A stretch of DNA of 64,000 nt, from NCBI RefSeq assembly GCF_002949795.1, contig NZ_CP026692.1, positions 2,834,544-2,898,543 on the forward strand, read 5' to 3'. Below the pieces are notes generated by a model. The model searched no databases. It saw only the letters and a list, made by a program, of their open reading frames with translations, and was not told where the DNA came from. A program made the position numbers and the translations under genes. The DNA is from Nostoc sp. 'Lobaria pulmonaria (5183) cyanobiont' (GTDB lineage Bacteria; Cyanobacteriota; Cyanobacteriia; Cyanobacteriales; Nostocaceae). Of this stretch, positions 58,410-64,000 are shown in pieces. Numbering within the stretch: the first letter of the stretch is position 1; each line of letters starts with the position of its first letter.

Positions 58410-60419
58410 TTACTTATCCCAAATCATCGGACGATACACCTCAACCTCACCCATTAAACAAGCAATATATTCACGTACCTGTAACTCAATACACCGACGG
58501 TAAGGCAATTTCTGATCTGTATGGGGATGCGTCACTTCTGTTTGTAGCCTTTCCTCCCAATGTTTGAGAAACTTTTTGAGTGCATGGGGTTGAAAATACA
58601 CACCATTGCGTTCGTCTGGGTAAGTAAAATCGTCAATTGTAAACAGGTTTCGATTTGCCAGATATACTACCAGAGAATCAACAACCAAAGCACGAAACTC
58701 TTCTACTAAATCAGATACTAACGCTGGATGATTGTCACGAGGTACGTGTAAGTTGCCAAAGTGGGTATGTAAACCTACTGCCTGGATTAGTGAATGAACA
58801 TTTTGACTTAATAATGTATACCCTAAACTCAGCATACTATTAATTGGGTCAGTCGGAGGCCGTTTAGTGCGCTTCTCAAAAGCAAATTCCCCTGTCATCA
58901 ATGAACCTAAAGCTTGAAAATATGTTGTTGCAGCTATTCCTTCATAACCACGTAACATATTGACATCTTTAGCGAATGGTAATTTGTCCATAAATAATTC
59001 TAGTTGAGCGATGGCTTGAGTAGCTTTATCAGACTTCACCCGACGGTTTAATCGCATCAACATAATTCTCGAATTATGCAATTTTGCTTGCACTATAGCT
59101 GATGCTTGCTTCTTAGTAAACTCAGAATTTTTGCAGCACTCAACCTGACGTGCTAAATATTCAACTTTCGCCATTCCTTCAGTCTCCAAGCGCCCAAAAT
59201 ACCTGCCTTTCTGTGATAAATACATGACAGGAATTCTTTGTCGCAACGCCAGAGATACCGCACCGTGGGACAAATTGCAACAACCAAATAACACGATACT
59301 CGTCACTCGTACAATGGGAACTTTTATCCGCAATTCCCTTTGATAATAAACATGGAACTGTTGATTTTTGACGCTCAAATAAGCGCCTTGGTCTGTGACA
59401 TATAATGTTGTCATAAATTCCTGCCAAAGATGAGAAATTGGTGCGCGAGGTAAATTAGTCGGCTTGCTAATATCACAAGCTTTCGGCGGACGGGAAACAA
59501 ATTTTAACGGGCGTTCTTTAGGACGAAAATAAGGTGTGCCCGAAGCATTAGTTAACCATTCCCCTTCCCGTCTCGGTTCTGGTGGCGGTGGCGCGTAAAC
59601 TTTTCCATTGGCAAAGCGATAACCAAGAAAGGTAAACTCTTCATGGGGTGCAAAAATTTGCGTCTTTTCGGGTTGCAACTTTAAGTAAAGTTTCCCCAGC
59701 CAAGTTGTAATTTGGTCGAAAATACGATTTGCTTCTGACCAACTGTTACAAGCAATGGCAAAATCATCTCCGTACCGCACCAAATTAATATTGTAACTGA
59801 GGCATTTTCGATCAAAATCAGTCAGGTATAAATTAGCTAAGGCTCCAGAAAGTATCCCGCCTTGCAATACACCTTGTCCGTAATTGATGTACTTACCCGC
59901 AATTACAATCCCAGCTTTGATGTGTTGTTCGATTAATTGCAGTACCGTTGTTTCCAGATGCAATGCTTCCAAGTTAGTTACCAGCAGCGCCCAAGATAGG
60001 CTGTCAAAAAACTGGGCGATATCCGTCTTGATAATCCAAGCTGGGCGATATTGGTAATAAGAAAATAGCTGCTGTACGGCTTGTTGAATGTTGCGTCCAG
60101 GACGATAGGCATAGCTACAATCGAGAAATGTATCCTCCAAGGGGAAGTATAATTCTTCCAATAGGAGACGCTGGATAATTCTGTCCCGGACTGTAGGAAT
60201 GCCAATTAGTCGCTTTCCGCCGCTTTTTTTGGTTAAATAAAATCCTTGTGCGGGGCTGACGCGATAAGATTCAAGTTGTAGCTGGCGCAGCAGAATTTGT
60301 AACTGTTCGTCAGCAGATGCTGCAAACAAGTCAACGGTAATTCCATCCACACCAGCGCTGCGACTCCCCGCACGGACTTGACTCCATGCAAAATGAAGCT
60401 GTTCGAGGGTGAACATCAT
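58410..60419 (-). CDS. Reverse transcriptase-Cas1 fusion protein
   Basis: A 669-residue adaptation protein able, by family precedent, to acquire spacers from RNA. The RT domain covers about 1-275. It is group II intron-like, with AGVDGITVDLFA, KKSGGKRLIGIPTVRDRIIQ, metal aspartate D133 in KTDIAQFFDSL, QGGILSGALANLYLTDFD and the intact active site RYGDD (216-219). After a linker rich in proline and charge (about 275-335), the Cas1 domain runs from about 338 to 669: Glu in LRGYEGIAATTYF, His in FGNLHVPRD and acidic residues in SDLVEEFRALVVDS. No Cas6-like part is visible at the N-terminus. Both halves look active. Confidence 0.96.
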   Translation of the reverse strand: MMFTLEQLHFAWSQVRAGSRSAGVDGITVDLFAASADEQLQILLRQLQLESYRVSPAQGFYLTKKSGGKRLIGIPTVRDRIIQRLLLEELYFPLEDTFLDCSYAYRPGRNIQQAVQQLFSYYQYRPAWIIKTDIAQFFDSLSWALLVTNLEALHLETTVLQLIEQHIKAGIVIAGKYINYGQGVLQGGILSGALANLYLTDFDRKCLSYNINLVRYGDDFAIACNSWSEANRIFDQITTWLGKLYLKLQPEKTQIFAPHEEFTFLGYRFANGKVYAPPPPEPRREGEWLTNASGTPYFRPKERPLKFVSRPPKACDISKPTNLPRAPISHLWQEFMTTLYVTDQGAYLSVKNQQFHVYYQRELRIKVPIVRVTSIVLFGCCNLSHGAVSLALRQRIPVMYLSQKGRYFGRLETEGMAKVEYLARQVECCKNSEFTKKQASAIVQAKLHNSRIMLMRLNRRVKSDKATQAIAQLELFMDKLPFAKDVNMLRGYEGIAATTYFQALGSLMTGEFAFEKRTKRPPTDPINSMLSLGYTLLSQNVHSLIQAVGLHTHFGNLHVPRDNHPALVSDLVEEFRALVVDSLVVYLANRNLFTIDDFTYPDERNGVYFQPHALKKFLKHWEERLQTEVTHPHTDQKLPYRRCIELQVREYIACLMGEVEVYRPMIWDK

Positions 60420-60645
60420 AAATCAAGTAAAAAGGTAAAAGAAAGAGGTTGGCGACGGATGAAGAAGGGAGTGGCGGATGCTCCTATTAGGTATCTGTCA
60501 CATCCTCTTGTTATCTGTTGCTATGCTTCCATCGTTGCAGGCGGGTATATAACTACGTGTATAACTTGATTGCAGAGTATATAATTTTGTATATAACTTG
60601 GTAAAATGGGAAAAGATATACTTTTTACTTTTTACTTGACTTGCT
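60420..60645. other. Divergent upstream region of RT-cas1 and the HTH gene
   Basis: The stretch of 226 bp is AT-rich and holds the repeated TATATAA units listed separately. An AAAAGGTAAAAGAAAG purine stretch ahead of the RT-cas1 start could serve ribosome binding. Confidence 0.5.
60543..60602. promoter_or_regulatory. Repeated TATATAACTT-type motifs between RT-cas1 and the HTH gene
   Basis: Four near-copies: GGTATATAACTAC, GTGTATAACTTGA, AGTATATAATTTT and TGTATATAACTTGG. The same type of unit lies in front of the stand-alone cas1 (57426-57495). They are ideally placed to control both divergent genes. Confidence 0.6.
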
Positions 60646-61404
60646 ATGCCAAAGCGATCGCTTGTTGCATCAGAAAAAGGTGTTGAAAGGGCGAAGTATG
60701 CACTCATCCGAAAAAACTGGACTCAACAAACCTTAGCTGATGATGTCGGTGTTGCATCTTGGGCGACTATCAGTAAGTTTTTTAACCGTATACCTATTAG
60801 TTACAATATTTTTGTTGAAGTTTGTCAGATTTTAGATTTAGATTGGCAAGATATAATCGCACCATTTTCTCCTGTTGAAGAACCACAACAAGTATTATTA
60901 ACGCCTCTCAATCAGCTTTGGCAACAACTTCAATCACTAGGTTCCCCTATTGAAGAAATGGGATTAGTTTTAGTACAAACAGAAACATTAGGTTGGAAAT
61001 GGCAAGCTAATAGCCGTTATGAAAAATCCGTGCGTATTGGTAGTTATATTCAGTTTGAAGTAAATCTTGAAAGTCCAGGATATTTATTACTAATACAAAA
61101 GGATACATCAGAGCAAGTATGGTGTTTTTGTCCATCACGTTTCGCTCCCCAGCCACAATTAGATACAGGTAAAACTAGTCTACCTCAACAGGGTTCACCC
61201 ATCACATCTTTTCCGATCGAAGGTGTGCCAGGTAAGGAATATATCTTAGCAGTAGTGACTATAGAAGCGCCTAGTCTCGACTGGCTACCGCAAGGAAATG
61301 ATGAACCATTAGAACTAACAGAAGATGATCTGATTCAGTTACTAGAGTTTGTCAATGCAAGTGAAAATTGTCGAGTTTTGTATACAGAATACGAGGTAAA
61401 GTAA
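60646..61404 (+). CDS. HTH plus DUF4384-like protein divergent from RT-cas1
   Basis: A 252-residue protein. The N-terminus (about 1-75) is the cyanobacterial HTH module seen in front of many NTPases: PKRSLVASEKGVERAKYALI, WTQQTLADDVGVASWATISK, FVEVCQILDLDWQDI. From about 125 a DUF4384-like beta domain follows: IGSYIQFEVNLESPGYLLLI, VWCFCPSRFAPQPQL, and GVPGKEYILAVVTIEAPSLD. There is no membrane segment. The divergent position over shared repeats makes it a candidate regulator or accessory factor of the CRISPR adaptation genes; that is inference. Start ATG 60646 fits the HTH start exactly. Confidence 0.75.
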   Translation: MPKRSLVASEKGVERAKYALIRKNWTQQTLADDVGVASWATISKFFNRIPISYNIFVEVCQILDLDWQDIIAPFSPVEEPQQVLLTPLNQLWQQLQSLGSPIEEMGLVLVQTETLGWKWQANSRYEKSVRIGSYIQFEVNLESPGYLLLIQKDTSEQVWCFCPSRFAPQPQLDTGKTSLPQQGSPITSFPIEGVPGKEYILAVVTIEAPSLDWLPQGNDEPLELTEDDLIQLLEFVNASENCRVLYTEYEVK

Positions 61405-61507
61405 AAAGCAAAAATGTAAAAGTAAAAAGAAAGAGACTTAAATTAATCGAGATGTTGGGTAATGCATTGACTCAATCCAACCTACTCATACTTTTGACTT
61501 AAAGTAA

Positions 61508-61786
61508 ATGACGAAAAAAAACATAGCAAAATTAAATAAACTTAATTTAGAAGTTGTGCAACTAGCTGGACAAGGTAATTTAGAACAAGCTATGTTTATT
61601 GCCCAGCAAGCTGTAAATATAGGTATAAATCAGCAACTAACCGAGAATTCTGTATATTGTGACAGCTTGAATAACCTAGCAGAATTACATCGCATTCAAG
61701 GACATTACTCACAACTGGAGTTTAGACTAAGCCATACAAAATTACCCAGCAGGGCTGAGTTAATCAGAGACTTAGCAAAAGTATGA
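61508..61786 (+). CDS. TPR-fragment protein
   Basis: A 92-residue helical protein resembling one and a half tetratricopeptide units (LNLEVVQLAGQGNLEQAMFI; NSVYCDSLNNLAELHRIQGH). It is shorter than usual TPR proteins and may be the left-over start of a larger TPR/CHAT-type gene. The stop is genuine, and the neighbouring sequence to 61799 does not continue the repeat. Confidence 0.5.
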   Translation: MTKKNIAKLNKLNLEVVQLAGQGNLEQAMFIAQQAVNIGINQQLTENSVYCDSLNNLAELHRIQGHYSQLEFRLSHTKLPSRAELIRDLAKV

Positions 61787-61799
61787 ATAATCTTAGGTA

Positions 61800-63053
61800 T
61801 TAAACAGCAACAGATGCTTCTTTACGTGGTCGTGTTACTGTTTTTTTAACAATTGGGCATCGGTTTTTACGGTGACGTTTTTTTCCTGCTTTCCAACCAG
61901 GGGACTTTCCACGAGGTTTGGGTGGAACAGCTGGAGTACCAATGGCCGCAAAAACTCCTCCCATAGCTTGAGCGACCCTCCCAGGGGTCAATTTATCGAT
62001 TGATTTCTGCCAAGGTAAAGGATTGTCAGTAACAATATCATGAGCTAACCACAACTCCCAAGTCATAAAAGGCATTAAGTCACTCCACCGCTCGCATTGT
62101 TTAGGAGTGCCTAGCTTGGGAACAGTCCAATGTAGACGTTGTTTTAAAAAGCGATACCAATGGTCAATTGTAAAGCGACGCAAATAAAGTCGCCAAACTT
62201 CCTCTACAGGTGGCATTTCTTCTCCTACCCAAGCCAACCATAAAGGTTTTAACACTCTCAAGTTACCTTGTGCATTGAGACGTTCAACCCGTAGGAGTAG
62301 CATCGGAGTGCTGCCGCTTTACGGAAATGTAAATTCTTCCAGAGGCTAACCCTTACCCGTTGTAGTTTCGGATCATCCAATTCTAAAACAGATTCTGCAT
62401 CACTCCATGTTGTAGGTTCACTAAGTTTGAATTTAGACCCATGTTTCTTGGGACGTCCCTTACCGGAATAGGCTTCAGGTTCACCCCATAAACAAAGATT
62501 TGAACGCAATCGTACCAAAATATCTGCTGGAATACTCGCAGTTTTTAACAAAAAAGGGGCACAACCATACTCACTGTCCCAAACTGAAATTGGTCTGGTG
62601 GCTAAATGCTTACACACCTGTTTAAGTTGCCAAACCGCTTTCTGAATTGGGCTTTCGCCACTTGTGATCCGCTCGTGCCTCAAGGGTAATGCCCAACTAC
62701 CTGAATCTTCTGGTATCCAAGCAATTGTGCTATATCCTTGACCAATGGTAATCGGTTTATTTTCTGCTATGGATGTGCCACTATGCTCATAAGTCCTCTC
62801 TTGAAGCGTTACTGCATCAGGGCGAGGCCAGTTTGTGTGGTCGCCTGCTAACAAGGGTCGTCCCTCTACTGGTATCTGTTTGATGTATAATTGCATCAAT
62901 TTCTGTCGCTGCGGTCTGCTATCTTGTAGCGCTTCATAAATACTTGGCCACTTGCGTCTGAATACTGGTGATAAGGATAAATCTGCTAAGGAATAAATAT
63001 TGCGGGTCAGCAATATCGCATCTGTTAATTCAAAGGTCGCATCTTTGGCTCTA
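61800..63053 (-). pseudogene. Transposase (NF041680-like), frameshifted and 5'-truncated
   Basis: Minus-strand sequence from the IS end (RAKDATFELTDAILLTRNIY) runs through PLLAGDHTNWPRPDAVTLQE (first aspartate) and RPISVWDSEYGCAPFLLKTA (second aspartate) to about 62310. There a missing base moves the protein into another frame (TPMLLLRVERLNAQGNLRVL), ending with YLRRFTIDHWYRFLKQRLHW (glutamate region) and a basic tail to 61800. It is thus broken by one frameshift and cut at the 5' end by the 1,355-bp IS at 63054. Confidence 0.8.
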
Positions 63054-64000
63054 CTCATATCTTGCACCTGATAAAAACTCTCAGCATTAGTCAATAACAA
63101 GAAAATAAAAGTAACATCTAAAAATTGAGCTTCTACGTTTTGCATTAGTATAATAAACTACATTTAGTATCAAAATATATACAAATGACATATACAAAGA
63201 TGGGAATAATGTCATCTGCATAAAGATATTTTTATATGTTCGTAAAAAATGAGAGAAAAGGGCGTAGATAACATAAATAACAGCAAGAAATATGGAAACC
63301 ATTCTTGCCCACGCCCATACCCTAATGTATACGATTCTGGCATTGATGCCTAGCCGTTATCAACGAGACAACTTGGAAGCAATGTTAGGGCTGTTTCTAG
63401 CAGCAGACGGAAAACCTTTGCCACACTACAGTAAATCCAAATCTGAAAGTGCTTTAAGTAGATTTTTGAATACCTATAAATGGCCTACTCGCAAGCTAAT
63501 TCGCCATCTTCGCCAACAGGCAATTGAGCAAGTTAACAGTCATTGTCCATTGGGAAGAAAAGCGTTTCTACAAGTAATAATTGACCTGACAACTTTAGAG
63601 AAATGTGGTCAATTTAAAGCATTTAAAAATCTAATAACCGTTTACAACGGGAAACGAGGCTTGCATATAGTAGTTTTATATTTGGTAGTTGGACAATGGC
63701 GTATACCCTGGAATTTTCGTGTCTGGAGAGGTAAAGGGACGGCTAGTCCGTCTCAAATAGCATTACGAATGGTACGTCATTTACCCAAAGATTTAACCAA
63801 ACGATTTCGGGTAAAAATTCTCGCTGATACTGCTTTTGGTACTAAGGATTTTATCAACAATCTTCGGAAACTAAAATATCATGCTGTTATTGGTATTGGT
63901 TGTAATCGCAAGTTGGTTAATGGTTATCCAGTTAAACTTCTACATCGTCGAGGACAACAAGTCCGACTTGTTGGATTAGATTTCCCTGTTACTCTTTCTT
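63054..64000. mobile_element. 1,355-bp DDE insertion sequence, copy 3 (runs off the window)
   Basis: Starts with the terminal repeat CTCATATCTTGCACCTG at 63054 and follows copy 1 almost base for base (one difference seen near 63086). By length it should end near 64408, outside the window. Confidence 0.93.
63292..64000 (+). CDS. DDE transposase of the 1,355-bp IS, partial (copy 3)
   Basis: ATG at 63292 starts METILAHAHTLMYTILALMP. The frame is open to the window end at FPVTLS, one codon short of where copies 1 and 2 have the TAG stop. Whether this copy has the stop cannot be seen here. Confidence 0.85.
   Translation, partial: METILAHAHTLMYTILALMPSRYQRDNLEAMLGLFLAADGKPLPHYSKSKSESALSRFLNTYKWPTRKLIRHLRQQAIEQVNSHCPLGRKAFLQVIIDLTTLEKCGQFKAFKNLITVYNGKRGLHIVVLYLVVGQWRIPWNFRVWRGKGTASPSQIALRMVRHLPKDLTKRFRVKILADTAFGTKDFINNLRKLKYHAVIGIGCNRKLVNGYPVKLLHRRGQQVRLVGLDFPVTLS

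Noticed and set aside
58285..58567. Plus-strand frames in the leader and RT-cas1 end
   Set aside because: They are opposite-strand shadows of the RT-Cas1 C-terminus and leader.
1..64000. tRNA, rRNA or prophage structural genes
   Set aside because: None recognised by reading; no cloverleaf-like or phage structural protein signatures were found, but a covariance-model scan was not possible.

Overview
The window reads as an IS-riddled, plasmid-like accessory region of a filamentous (probably Nostocales) cyanobacterium. The evidence is the AT-rich composition, many HIP1 octamers (GCGATCGC), cyanobacterial-style interspersed repeats, two-partner-secretion and TPR-CHAT genes, a CyRepA1-type plasmid replication gene, and an RT-Cas1 CRISPR locus. 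There are several partition systems, a DnaB helicase gene and a broken replication gene, but no ribosomal, tRNA or core metabolic operons. The best fit is a large plasmid, or a chromosomal island made of plasmid parts.

Layout. 0-11 kb: a response regulator (-), a small secreted protein, then a surface/secretion cluster: a haemagglutinin-type TpsA exoprotein, a TPR-CHAT protease-like protein and a ShlB/FhaC-type TpsB porin, followed by an AraC-type regulator with a shortened receiver. 11-20.4 kb: nested insertion sequences (ISAs1-type, IS4-type with a passenger gene, an IS66 remnant, and an IS630 element inserted at TA in an HNH/membrane gene), plus an HNH gene pair. 20.4-27.5 kb: plasmid maintenance genes (an actin-like parM with its partner cut by an IS, a frameshifted sigma factor, parB and parA) ending at another IS4 copy. 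27.5-32.6 kb: a TumE/TumA-type toxin-antitoxin pair, an AIPR-family protein, and a phosphoglycerate mutase cut by an ISAs1 copy. 32.9-38 kb: a tyrosine recombinase with an inverted repeat at its start codon, then a 5'-truncated CyRepA1-like gene abutting a 3'-truncated haemagglutinin gene. 38-43 kb: a methyltransferase, a truncated flavin disulfide reductase, a two-frame transposase, and VOC and YciI proteins. 43.1-54.0 kb: a second plasmid core (repeat-rich DNA-binding-like protein, DnaB, its winged-helix neighbour, ParA plus a ribbon-helix-helix-like partner with ATTTAGTCATT iterons, an intact parM/parR-like pair with its own G/C-run repeats, and the end of an AAA ATPase), bracketed by inverted copies of one 1,355-bp IS. 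54.7-61.8 kb: the CRISPR region. 61.8-64 kb: a frameshifted transposase and a third copy of the 1,355-bp IS running off the window.

The most interesting system is the CRISPR adaptation locus. A reverse transcriptase-Cas1 fusion, a leader, an eight-repeat array with a decayed terminal repeat, a stand-alone Cas1 and Cas2 lie in one direction on the minus strand. No interference gene is visible. A divergent HTH plus DUF4384-like gene shares the RT-cas1 upstream region. Several copies of a TATATAA(C/G)TT-type repeat occur both there and upstream of the stand-alone cas1, suggesting common control. A solitary decayed CRISPR repeat lies about 2.9 kb beyond the array, past cas2.

Many genes are broken at exact, readable junctions, so much of the window's history can be reconstructed from IS ends. 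No tRNA, rRNA or prophage structural genes were recognised.
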